A stretch of DNA of 64,000 nucleotides from Paraburkholderia sp. BL21I4N1. GTDB taxonomy: Bacteria; Pseudomonadota; Gammaproteobacteria; Burkholderiales; Burkholderiaceae. A program made the translations under genes and the position numbers. Shown here one piece after another: positions 1 to 8,288 of the stretch. The notes under the pieces were generated by a model. That model had not been told where the DNA came from, did no database searches, and saw nothing but the letters and a program-made list of their open reading frames with translations. The stretch is taken from assembly GCF_002973525.1 (NCBI RefSeq), contig NZ_PVEN01000007.1:1-64000 (forward strand), given 5' to 3'. Within the stretch, counting starts at the first letter, position 1. Every line of letters starts with the position of its first letter.

Positions 1-8
1 ACAAGTCA

Positions 9-125
9 TGCCTGATGACCATAGCGAGTCGGTACCACCCCTTCCCATCCCGAACAGGACCGTGAAACGACTCCACGCCGATGATAGTGCGGATTGCCCG
101 TGTGAAAGTAGGTAATCGTCAGGCT
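9..125 (+). rRNA. rrf: 5S ribosomal RNA
   Basis: The stretch begins TGCCTGATGACC and ends GGTAATCGTCAGGC, so its ends pair to form helix I of 5S rRNA. Inside are the usual conserved blocks (CCATCCCGAAC, GTGAAACG, GCCGATGATAGTG). It is the last gene of an rRNA operon whose 16S and 23S genes must lie to the left of the window. A factor-independent terminator follows at once. Confidence 0.95.
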
Positions 126-139
126 CCCCTGCAGAAAAC

Positions 140-175
140 AGAAACCCCACCCCCAAAAGGTGGGGTTTCTGCGTT
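140..175 (+). terminator. rRNA operon terminator
   Basis: A perfect 12-bp inverted repeat, AGAAACCCCACC / GGTGGGGTTTCT, with a 7-base loop lies 15 bases past the end of the 5S gene. The run of T after the stem is poor, but position and stem strength fit the end of the rRNA operon. Confidence 0.8.
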
Positions 176-236
176 TACGGCAGGGGAAATGCGCAATCAC
201 CCGTCGCATGCCGCAGCAAAACTCCACGATCAAGCT

Positions 237-1436
237 TTACTCCCTCCCAATCCGCAGCGCATTCGCATAGCCCGTCAGTTCCAGATAGGCTCGCCCCACA
301 TCCGCGCCATCTCGGCTCACGCGCACTGCGCCTTCCCAATAAACCGCGCCCGTCGATTGTCGCGAATCCAGTTCCTGGTCGTTCATTAACGGGTCGAGTT
401 GCCATGTCAGCGGGCCCGTTTTCACCGACATCGAAACGGGATACGACGTGTTCGTTCGCGGTGAACGCCACGTGCGAACGGGCGTGAATTCGACTTCATC
501 GCGGCTGAATTGCGTGACCTCGCCATCGGGTTTGCGAAGCGCCGCGTGGGCCCACACAGTATGTCCATCGCGACTACGCACTTTGAACGCCATCAACGCC
601 GAGCCGTCGGTGAGATTCGCGCCCAGCCAATCCCATCCGACGGCATTCGCGTCGAGCAGGGTGCTCGACCATTCGTGATCGAGCCACGCCATGCCTGTCA
701 CCGCAGTCTCGCCACGCGATGCACCGGCGGCGGCCGGCCGCACGATACTGCCGCTCACGCGCAATTGAGGCTCACTGTAGTAGTAACTCGCCTGATCGGG
801 CCGCGGACCCTTGCGCGAATAGCCGCGCTCGCCCTGAACCAAAGGTGCTTGAGAAGGCGTCAGCACGAGATGCAGTGAGAAACCGTTGGCATCGGCGGTG
901 AGGTTGTAGTGGCCGTCGTCGGCGCGAACCATTTTCCAGGTATCGAGTTTGACGTCGGTATTCGCAGCCTTTGCATAAGCGAGGCCGAAACCTTCGCGCG
1001 CGATGCGCTGGTCGTGCGCAAGACGGCCGAACGCCGGATCGCTCAACGCGGCGTGCGCGATGATGAGCTGCGACGGCGCGAAGGCACTCGGATCGGCACT
1101 GTCGTGCCCGGTTGCCGAGCGGAAAAAGGTGATCTGAAACCCGAGCGACTGATGGTCCGGCGTAGTGAGCCAACCCGTCGCGTACCACCACTCGGTACGA
1201 AACGCCGGGTGGGCGCCGCTGTCCTGCGGCCACGCGATCGCATGGTCCGGTGTGACCGCGGCGAATTCGGGTGACGCGGCGAAAGCGCGCGATGCCGTCA
1301 GCGCGACAACGCACAACAGACCGCGCATGCGCTGTCGATTCACTGCACGCGCGCAACAGCCCAACCTGTGGCAAGAGAGCGAGCGTGGAATCGTGCGCAT
1401 CACGTCGCGTATCCGTTCCATCGGCAGCACCCTCAT
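237..1436 (-). CDS. Secreted lipocalin-like (AttH/CrtC family) protein
   Basis: About 399 residues. It carries the family hallmarks TEWWYATGW near the start of the mature part and WLDHEWSS in the second half, as in AttH-like 'predicted hydrolases' and carotenoid 1,2-hydratase-like proteins. A hydrophobic stretch around residues 37-53 ending in AFA looks like a signal peptide, so the protein is probably periplasmic. The chosen ATG shares one base with the stop of the permease gene (TGATG) and has AAGGAGG seven bases upstream. An internal ATG at 1328 would put the signal peptide at the very N-terminus but has no good ribosome site. The three-gene set (ATPase, FtsX-type permease, AttH-like protein) is a known genomic association; its substrate is unknown. 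Enzymatic activity is not established for this branch. Confidence 0.8.
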   Translation of the reverse strand: MRVLPMERIRDVMRTIPRSLSCHRLGCCARAVNRQRMRGLLCVVALTASRAFAASPEFAAVTPDHAIAWPQDSGAHPAFRTEWWYATGWLTTPDHQSLGFQITFFRSATGHDSADPSAFAPSQLIIAHAALSDPAFGRLAHDQRIAREGFGLAYAKAANTDVKLDTWKMVRADDGHYNLTADANGFSLHLVLTPSQAPLVQGERGYSRKGPRPDQASYYYSEPQLRVSGSIVRPAAAGASRGETAVTGMAWLDHEWSSTLLDANAVGWDWLGANLTDGSALMAFKVRSRDGHTVWAHAALRKPDGEVTQFSRDEVEFTPVRTWRSPRTNTSYPVSMSVKTGPLTWQLDPLMNDQELDSRQSTGAVYWEGAVRVSRDGADVGRAYLELTGYANALRIGRE

Positions 1437-4015
1437 CACCAATCCTCCTTCACGGCGCGCACGGCGTTCACCGAGACCGCGCCGCGTCCCGCGATCACCG
1501 CCGTCGAACACGACGACACCAGCATCACCAGCGCGACGGCGCCCAGCACTGTCCACGGCACATGCAGCGACATGGTCCAATGAAACGACTGCGGGTTGAC
1601 CACAAACACCAGAATCAGACTGATCGCAAAACCGAGCATGAAACCCATTGCGATACCGCAAGCCGTGAGCATGCCGCCTTCGAGCGCGAGAATGCGGAGC
1701 ACCTGCGAACGGGTGACGCCGACGTGCCGCAGCATGCCGAACTCACGCGCTCGCGCGAGCGTTTGCGCGGAGAACGTCGCCGCCACGCCAAACAGGCCGA
1801 TCACAATCGCGACCGCCTCGAGCAGATAAGTGACGGCAAAACTTCGATCGAAGATGACGAGCGTATGCGCGCGTATTTCACCCGGTTGCGCCAGTTCCAG
1901 CGACGCGCCAAAGGGCAGCGCGCGCAGCCCCGCCATCACACGCTCAACGGGCTCGCCTGGTTGAACGGTGACCGCCACCTCGGTTGCGCTCGTGTCGGCG
2001 GTCAAGCGGCGGTAGTCGGCGAGCCGGATCTGAATCGCGCCGGTTTGCCGTACGTAGTCACGCCAGACGCCCGCCACCACGAACACCTGTCCCGGTTTGC
2101 CGAGCGCCAATCGGACACGCTGACCCAGCTTGTAACCATACAGATCGACCATGGCTTCGGACACCCAGATCGGCGTCTCATCCGCGTGAAAATCCACGGG
2201 AGACAGCACGGTGCCCGTCATCTGCAAATTCGCGCCGGGGTCTGCCGCGTCGATTTCGCGGGCGAGCATCACGACGTCCGGCCGAGCCGGGTCGAGCGTA
2301 AGACGCGAGGTGCGGGCAAACGCGGCGCTCCTGATGCCGGGCACGGCGGCGACAAGCGCCTGCTCATCCGGCCGCAAGCCGCCGGTGTCGCCGTTCGGCG
2401 CGACGCGTACGTACAGATCCGCGGATAGCAGATGGACCAGCCAGTCTTCGACGGAAACACGGAAGCTCGCCACCATGATCGCCATCGCGACGATCAACGC
2501 AAAGCTCGACAACACGCCGCCCATCGCAATCGACGCATGGCCCGGCGCATTCGCGAGACGCGCCAACGCCAGCGTACGGGCGGCCCCGGCACGACGTCGC
2601 GTGCCGAAAGCGCGGCTCGCCGCACCGAATACCAGCGCGGTGACGCGCGGCATCAACGCAATGCCGCCGACCAGCAACAACGCGACCGCCAGATAGCCGC
2701 CGATCGGCGTATCGAACCACGGCGGCATCTGCGTGAGCACGGCGGCGGCCAGTAGACACAGCAACGCGGGCCAGGGCGTGGCGAGCCGCGCCAACGCGCC
2801 TTCTTCGGCGCCGGCCTTGAGCGCCGAGGCGGGTCGCGCGCGGGCCGCCTCCAGTGCCGGCGCAAGGCTGCCCAATATCGACACCGCAATGCCCAGCGTC
2901 AGGAACACAGCGGTCGCCAGCGGTTCGAAACCGACCTGAGGCTGCACGCCGGGAAAATAGCCGCCACCCAGATCGCTGCCGAAAAACCGCAGCGCGCCGC
3001 TCGCCAGCGCATAGCCGAGCGCGAGTCCGGACAGCGCGCCGAGCAGGCCGAGCAACGCGCCTTCCATCAGGATCTGACGCAGCAGTTGAGCGCGCGTCAG
3101 ACCCAGCACGCGCAACATGGCGAACTGCGCGCGCCGTCGCACGACGCCTAACGCCTGGGTCGAAAACACCAGAAACGCACCGGTGAACAACGCGACCAGC
3201 GCGAGCACATTCATATTGATCCGGTAAGCGCGCGACAGACGATCCGTGCGGCTTTCCGCATCGCGTGTTTCGGCGATCACCCAACGGCTGCCGAGCTGCG
3301 TCTGCAGAGCCTGTTTGAAGCGTTCCCGATTCACGCCGCGCTCCAGTTGCACGTCGACGCGCGACAGCTTGCCGAGCTTGCCGAATTTCCACTGCGCCGC
3401 GGCGATATCCATCACGGCGAGCCGTTGACCGGGGCGCGTTCTGACCAGGCCACCCGCGACGCGAAACCGCACGATCTCCGTGCCGCTCTGTAGCGCGAGC
3501 ACATCGCCGGTTTTCACGTTGAGCCATTGTTGTGCGGCCGTGGAGAGGAATACCGTATCAGACGCGAGCGTATCGAACGGGCGCTCCGTCGACGGTACGC
3601 CGATCAGATCGGGCGCGATGCGGCCGGCCCTGAAGACATCGACGCCGAGCAGCGGCAGGGCGGCGTTCTGGCCCGGCACGGTGACATCGAGCGCCAGCAC
3701 GGGACTGGCGAGCGCCACGCCGGGTTGCTCGGCGAGCCGCGGATAGATGGACTCGTCGAACCAGGCTTGCGCGCCGCGCACCTGCAGATCGGCCTCGCCG
3801 GAAAGGCTGCGGGCCGCCGCGGAGAATTCGTTGAATGCCGCACTGTTGATCAGTTGCACCGCGTAACCCAGCGCCACGCCGAGCGCGATCGTTGCAATTG
3901 CAACCAGTGCGCGGCCGCGATGACTGCGCCATTCCGCGCCCAGCAACCACCGCGCGAGAACGCGATGTCCTTGCATGCGCAACGATGAGCGCTGTGAGCG
4001 TGGGTTAGCGGACAT
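1436..4015 (-). CDS. FtsX-type ABC transporter permease
   Basis: About 859 residues. There is an N-terminal transmembrane helix (ALVAIATIALGVALGYAVQ), a large periplasmic domain, a three-helix FtsX core around residues 260-390, a second helical block around 440-500, another periplasmic domain, and a final FtsX core at the C-terminus. This doubled layout is typical of MacB/LolC-like permeases that act as mechanical transmitters or extract molecules from the membrane. The start at MSANPRS overlaps the ATPase gene by 11 bases, so translation is probably coupled; no clear Shine-Dalgarno is present and a later ATG at 3976 is possible. It shares an operon with the ATPase and the AttH-like secreted protein, which is likely the partner or cargo. 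Confidence 0.88.
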   Translation of the reverse strand: MSANPRSQRSSLRMQGHRVLARWLLGAEWRSHRGRALVAIATIALGVALGYAVQLINSAAFNEFSAAARSLSGEADLQVRGAQAWFDESIYPRLAEQPGVALASPVLALDVTVPGQNAALPLLGVDVFRAGRIAPDLIGVPSTERPFDTLASDTVFLSTAAQQWLNVKTGDVLALQSGTEIVRFRVAGGLVRTRPGQRLAVMDIAAAQWKFGKLGKLSRVDVQLERGVNRERFKQALQTQLGSRWVIAETRDAESRTDRLSRAYRINMNVLALVALFTGAFLVFSTQALGVVRRRAQFAMLRVLGLTRAQLLRQILMEGALLGLLGALSGLALGYALASGALRFFGSDLGGGYFPGVQPQVGFEPLATAVFLTLGIAVSILGSLAPALEAARARPASALKAGAEEGALARLATPWPALLCLLAAAVLTQMPPWFDTPIGGYLAVALLLVGGIALMPRVTALVFGAASRAFGTRRRAGAARTLALARLANAPGHASIAMGGVLSSFALIVAMAIMVASFRVSVEDWLVHLLSADLYVRVAPNGDTGGLRPDEQALVAAVPGIRSAAFARTSRLTLDPARPDVVMLAREIDAADPGANLQMTGTVLSPVDFHADETPIWVSEAMVDLYGYKLGQRVRLALGKPGQVFVVAGVWRDYVRQTGAIQIRLADYRRLTADTSATEVAVTVQPGEPVERVMAGLRALPFGASLELAQPGEIRAHTLVIFDRSFAVTYLLEAVAIVIGLFGVAATFSAQTLARAREFGMLRHVGVTRSQVLRILALEGGMLTACGIAMGFMLGFAISLILVFVVNPQSFHWTMSLHVPWTVLGAVALVMLVSSCSTAVIAGRGAVSVNAVRAVKEDW

Positions 4016-4760
4016 GGCCAGAGGAGCGCGCCGGGACGCGCGCCTCGCCCGAGTCCGAGTCCGAGCCGTCACGCGCTGCCCGTCCCGCCAACGCATGCAA
4101 CCCACCCTCGCTCAGAATCAGAATCCGATCGGCCACCGCCGCCGCGGCCTCCGAGTGCGTGACCATGATGGTGGCCGCGCCGGTCGCCTTGCTTTGCGCG
4201 CGAAACAGACCGAGCACGTCGCGCGCGGTATCGGGATCGAGGTTGCCGGTGGGTTCGTCGGCGAGAATCAGTTTCGGACGATGCACGAGCGCGCGCGCAA
4301 TCGCCACGCGCTGCAATTCGCCGCCGGAGAGTTGCCGTGGAAAATCGTCGCCACGTCCAGTCAATCCGACCGCCGCGAGCATCTCGAGCGCGCTGTCCGT
4401 GGGTAACTCGTTGAGCAGCAGCGGCAGCGCGACGTTCTGCGCCAGCGTCAGATGCGGTAGCACATGGAACGCTTGAAACACGAAGCCGAGTTTCTGGCGG
4501 CGCAGGCGGGTCGCCGCGTTGTCGTCGAGCCGCGCAACGGGACTGCCGTCGATAATCACGTCGCCGCTATCCGCGTTGTCGAGGCCGGCGATCAGATTGA
4601 GCAGCGTCGATTTGCCGACGCCCGAGTCGCCCATGATCGCGACGAATTCACCAGGTCTGAGGATGAAGTCGAGCTGCGCCAGCACGATGCGTCCGGTGCC
4701 ATAGGTTTTGCTGAGAGCGCGACACTCGAGTGCGGGAACGACGTCTTCATCATCAGGCAT
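4005..4760 (-). CDS. ABC transporter ATPase (LolD/MacB type)
   Basis: About 251 residues with Walker A GDSGVGKST, Q-loop VFQAFHVLP, signature LSGGELQRVAIARAL, Walker B LILADEPTGNLDP and an H-loop histidine (MVTHS). The GNLD run after Walker B is typical of the LolD/MacB/FtsE subfamily that pairs with FtsX-type permeases. The start at 4760 has GGAAA six bases upstream. It is the first gene of the three-gene minus-strand operon, and its coding end overlaps the permease start. The acidic tail after about residue 225 (DGSDSDSGEA) is an unusual extension of low complexity. Confidence 0.92.
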   Translation of the reverse strand: MPDDEDVVPALECRALSKTYGTGRIVLAQLDFILRPGEFVAIMGDSGVGKSTLLNLIAGLDNADSGDVIIDGSPVARLDDNAATRLRRQKLGFVFQAFHVLPHLTLAQNVALPLLLNELPTDSALEMLAAVGLTGRGDDFPRQLSGGELQRVAIARALVHRPKLILADEPTGNLDPDTARDVLGLFRAQSKATGAATIMVTHSEAAAAVADRILILSEGGLHALAGRAARDGSDSDSGEARVPARSSGHVR

Positions 4761-5460
4761 GCGGTTTCCGAAAGTGAGGCCGACGGGCAATCAGGCGTGC
4801 GCATTACGCGCACCGCGAGCAGAAATGGGCGAATGCCATCGCCGAACCGCCGAAGTATATTCGGCTTCTGTAAGCCGCGCAGTTCGCCGCCGCGACGATC
4901 GGGGCCACGCCGAAAGAAGCAGTCGGCCGGCCGGCAGCGACGCCGTTTCTGAGCGCATCCCCGCGTTTCTCTAGAGTGCCGGATCAAAAAATATTTCGTC
5001 ATCGGCATGAGCGAAATTTTTGCCAACCACCCGAAAATGACTTCGGGAAGACCCTGGGACTCGGCGAGCGTTATTCCGGTTCATGCACCAAGCCGAGGCC
5101 TCTGCGCAAGAGTCTTCAATTAACGCTTAATTGCGCGCATTTGTCGGCAAAATTTGCCCCGGCAGACGCGGCAAAACGTCATTGTGCGTCTGCACATTTC
5201 TATCCATTTCGCAAGGCCACGCGTGGCAATGGCGCATTGACTATGGCGTTGCTGCATTGTTGCGCTGCAAAAGTATTCTTATCTTGGTAATCTCCCACCC
5301 TTGATCGTTCGGCTGCGGGTAAACGTGAGGCGGGCACCGCCGTTTCCACGTCAATTTCAGCGAAATTCAGCCTACATATCCATTTCAATGCTTTCGTTTT
5401 TGAAGGCGTTGACGCGGCGTTTTGTATTTCAAGTTTTCGACAGAGTTTTCGACAGAGCAC
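4761..5460. other. 700-bp intergenic region with palindromes
   Basis: No convincing gene is seen. The stretch separates the divergent ABC operon and the nuoM-like gene and is less GC-rich than its surroundings. It holds three short inverted repeats: GCCGAA-gtata-TTCGGC (4849-4865), AATTAA-cgc-TTAATT (5118-5132) and GGCAAA-a-TTTGCC (5146-5158). Promoters for both directions are expected here, but no clear -35/-10 pair could be assigned. Confidence 0.5.
5433..5456 (+). repeat. 12-bp tandem duplication before nuoM-like start
   Basis: GTTTTCGACAGA occurs twice in direct succession, ending four bases before the ATG of the nuoM-like gene. The repeats are in frame, so if translation began at an upstream TTG (5422) they would encode a repeated FSTE. 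They lie where the ribosome would bind and may have altered initiation. Confidence 0.75.
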
Positions 5461-7014
5461 ATGCCATTGCCTCTTCTTAGCCTACTAATCTGGATCCCTA
5501 TTGTCGCTGGCCTGGTGGTTTTGCGGGCGGGATCCGACGCGGCACGTAGCCGCACTCGCTGGATCGCGCTGATCGGTGCGGTGGCGGGTTTTCTGCCGGT
5601 GATTCCGTTGGTCGCGAATTTCCGCAACGACGTGACGTCGATGCAATTCGTCGAGAACGTTCAGTGGTCGCCGACCTTCGACATCGCATGGCATGTGGGT
5701 GTGGACGGGATCTCGCTGTGGCTGGTCGCGCTGACGGCACTGACCACCATCATCATCGTGGTCGCTTCATGGGAGTCGATCACCGAGCGCACCGCGCAGT
5801 ACTTCGGCGCGTTCCTGATGTTATCGGGGTTCATGCAGGGCGTGTTCACGTCGCTCGACGGCATGCTGTTCTTCATCTCGTTCGAAGCCACGCTGATTCC
5901 GCTCTACCTGCTGATCGGTACGTGGGGCCAGGCGAACCGCCGCTACGCCGCGATCAAGTTCTTCTTCGTGTCGTTCCTCGGCTCGCTGCTGATGCTGATG
6001 TCGATGCTCTATCTATATAGCCAGACGCACAGCTTCGACCTCGCCATGTGGCGCGAGACGCATCTCGGCACGTGGCCGCAGGTGTTGATTTTCCTCGGCT
6101 TCCTGGCGGCATTCGGCGTGAAAGTGCCGATGTGGCCGCTGCATACGTGGCTGCCGGACGTTCACCTGGACGGCCCGACCGGCGCCGCCGTGATGATCGG
6201 CATGCTGAAGCTGGGCGGTTACGGTCTGTTGCGTTTCGCGTTGCCGATCGCACCTCAGGCCAGCCACTTCTTCGCGCCGATGATGATCACGCTCTCGCTG
6301 ATCGCCGTGATCTATTCGAGCCTGCTGGCGCTCGTGCAAACCGACATGCGCCGCCTGCTCGCGTATTCGACGATCTCGCACATGGGCCTCGTGACGCTCG
6401 GCCTGTTCGTCTTCAATCGCATCGGCCAGGCCGGCGCGATCGTGCAGATGCTGTCGTACGGCGTGGTGTCCGGCGCGATGCTGTTGTGCACCGGCATGCT
6501 CTACGACCGCACCAAAACCGCGTCGATCGCCGAATACGGCGGTGTTGCGAATACCATGCCGCGCTTCGCCGCGTTCGTGATGCTGTTCTCGATGGCCAAC
6601 ATCGGCTTGCCGGGCACGTCGGGTTTCGTCGGCGAGTTCATGGTGCTGATGGGCGCGATCCGCTTCAATTTCTGGATCGGCGCGATGGCCGCTTCCACGC
6701 TGGTCCTGAGCGCGGCGTACACGCTGTGGATGTACAAGCGCGTGATTTTCGGCGCGATCGCCAATGCGCGCGTGGCCAAACTCAAGGATCTCGGCAACCG
6801 CGAATTCATGCTGCTGGGCGCGATGGCACTGCTGGTGCTGGCGATCGGCCTCAATCCGAAGCCGTTCACCGACGCAATCGATCCGTCGGTCGGCACGCTG
6901 CTGGCTCAATCGGAACGTTCGCTGCATCCGTCGGACTCCGCGCCTGATGGTGGCGAGCATCTGCAGGCAGCGGCGCCCGCGCCGGCTGCCGCAACGACCC
7001 GCACGCCGGGTTGA
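5461..7014 (+). CDS. Stand-alone NuoM-like proton-pumping subunit
   Basis: About 517 residues of mostly transmembrane helices from the complex I NuoM/MrpD antiporter family. The key proton-channel residues of NuoM are all visible: the glutamate in FFISFEATLIPLYLL, the lysine in FGVKVPMWPLHTWLPD, the lysine in GMLKLGGYGLLRF, and the late glutamate in GTSGFVGEFMVLMG. It should therefore be a competent proton or cation channel. No other nuo gene lies in the window; the next genes are cyoABCD. The C-terminal 35 residues are an Ala/Pro-rich tail not usual for NuoM. The ATG at 5461 is chosen because the upstream alternative (TTG 5422) would add only a repeat-encoded stretch. The partner is unknown; it may work with the quinol oxidase or with genes elsewhere. 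Confidence 0.85.
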   Translation: MPLPLLSLLIWIPIVAGLVVLRAGSDAARSRTRWIALIGAVAGFLPVIPLVANFRNDVTSMQFVENVQWSPTFDIAWHVGVDGISLWLVALTALTTIIIVVASWESITERTAQYFGAFLMLSGFMQGVFTSLDGMLFFISFEATLIPLYLLIGTWGQANRRYAAIKFFFVSFLGSLLMLMSMLYLYSQTHSFDLAMWRETHLGTWPQVLIFLGFLAAFGVKVPMWPLHTWLPDVHLDGPTGAAVMIGMLKLGGYGLLRFALPIAPQASHFFAPMMITLSLIAVIYSSLLALVQTDMRRLLAYSTISHMGLVTLGLFVFNRIGQAGAIVQMLSYGVVSGAMLLCTGMLYDRTKTASIAEYGGVANTMPRFAAFVMLFSMANIGLPGTSGFVGEFMVLMGAIRFNFWIGAMAASTLVLSAAYTLWMYKRVIFGAIANARVAKLKDLGNREFMLLGAMALLVLAIGLNPKPFTDAIDPSVGTLLAQSERSLHPSDSAPDGGEHLQAAAPAPAAATTRTPG

Positions 7015-7385
7015 GTGGAATGAAGCATTTCGCTGCTGCAGCATCCGGAGAATGGGGCTGCAGTGTCGATCTGCTTTTTTCAGTCTGGCACGAGTCTCTT
7101 CGCACGCCTCTGACGCAGCGCAACCCTTGAGGTCGCCCTGCGTTTTATTGCTTGTATGAAGGGACTTTCGTGCTGTGACGGTTGTTTGAAGCTCAGCAAA
7201 GCGAGCACGGCAAGTACTGATCCTCGCGCAGCCCTGCGGCAACGTGTCGCACAGTGCTGCGACGCAATAGATCGTTGCTAAATCGAGGCTTTATTAGCGC
7301 TTGACGTGCCCCTACTATGCGAGCGCTTACTAATGGAGAGCGGTCGAATGACGTTCGTTGAAGTCGTAAAAAAGAGGCAATGGAT
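7015..7385 (+). other. Intergenic region before the cyo operon
   Basis: About 370 bases without a gene. It must hold the cyoA promoter and leader. The heptamer AGCGCTT occurs twice about 25 bases apart (near 7295 and 7322), a possible regulator site, but no convincing sigma-70 pair or FNR box was found. Confidence 0.4.
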
Positions 7386-8285
7386 ATGAAAGGAAAGACT
7401 CTGCGGGGGTCGATAAGTTTCCTGTCCACGAGCCTCGTGTTGTTGCTCTCGGGTTGCAGCAACCTCGATATTTTGAATCCGAAGGGGAGTGTGGGTCTGG
7501 CGGAACGCGAGCTGATCGCGACGTCCACCTGGGCCATGCTGATCGTGGTCATTCCGGTGATTGCGCTGACGCTGCTGTTCGCGTGGCGTTATCGCGCGTC
7601 GAACAGGAGCGCGGACTATCAACCGGGCTGGACCCATTCGACCGGTATTGAAATCGCCATCTGGACGATTCCGACGCTGATCATTCTGTTCCTCGCCGTC
7701 CTGACGTGGAAGACCACGCACGAACTCGATCCGTACAAGCCGCTCGAGTCGCAGGTCAAGCCGATCAACGTCGAAGTCGTCGCACTCGACTGGAAGTGGC
7801 TGTTCATCTATCCGGACCTCGGCATTGCGTCGGTGAACCAGCTGGCGATTCCGGTCGGCACGCCGGTGAACTTCGTGATTACGTCCGACACGGTGATGAA
7901 TTCGTTCTTCATTCCGCAACTCGGCGGCCAGATCTATGCGATGGCCGGCATGCAAACGCGTCTGCACCTGATCGCGGACGAAGCCGGCAATTTCGCGGGC
8001 CAGTCGGCCAACTTCAGCGGCAAGGGCTTCTCGGACATGAAGTTCCGCACGCTCGCTTCGTCGCCGGAAGAGTTCAACGCGTGGGTCGCGAAAGTACGCG
8101 CTTCGTCGGACAACCTCAGCATGGACCGCTACCACACGGTATCGGCGCCGAGCGAGAAGGATCCGGTGCGTTACTTCTCGTCGGTCGATCCGAAGCTCTT
8201 TCACAACATCATTGCCCGATACAACAACGGTAACGTCATCGACAACATGAATGACGCTAACTGTGCGCCAAAGGGTAAGGGGTAA
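7386..8285 (+). CDS. cyoA: Cytochrome bo3 ubiquinol oxidase subunit II
   Basis: About 299 residues. A lipoprotein signal with lipobox LLSGC is followed by two transmembrane helices (about residues 48-68 and 88-108) and the periplasmic cupredoxin-like domain (VEVVALDWKWLFIYPD). The copper-A ligands of cytochrome c oxidases are absent, as expected for a quinol oxidase: the matching region reads SFFIPQLGGQIYAMAGM. CyoA joins CyoB, CyoC and CyoD in the inner-membrane proton-pumping quinol oxidase. The ATG at 7386 has AAAGAGG eight bases upstream; the ATG at 7380 sits too close to it. First gene of cyoABCD. Confidence 0.95.
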   Translation: MKGKTLRGSISFLSTSLVLLLSGCSNLDILNPKGSVGLAERELIATSTWAMLIVVIPVIALTLLFAWRYRASNRSADYQPGWTHSTGIEIAIWTIPTLIILFLAVLTWKTTHELDPYKPLESQVKPINVEVVALDWKWLFIYPDLGIASVNQLAIPVGTPVNFVITSDTVMNSFFIPQLGGQIYAMAGMQTRLHLIADEAGNFAGQSANFSGKGFSDMKFRTLASSPEEFNAWVAKVRASSDNLSMDRYHTVSAPSEKDPVRYFSSVDPKLFHNIIARYNNGNVIDNMNDANCAPKGKG

Positions 8286-8288
8286 CGC

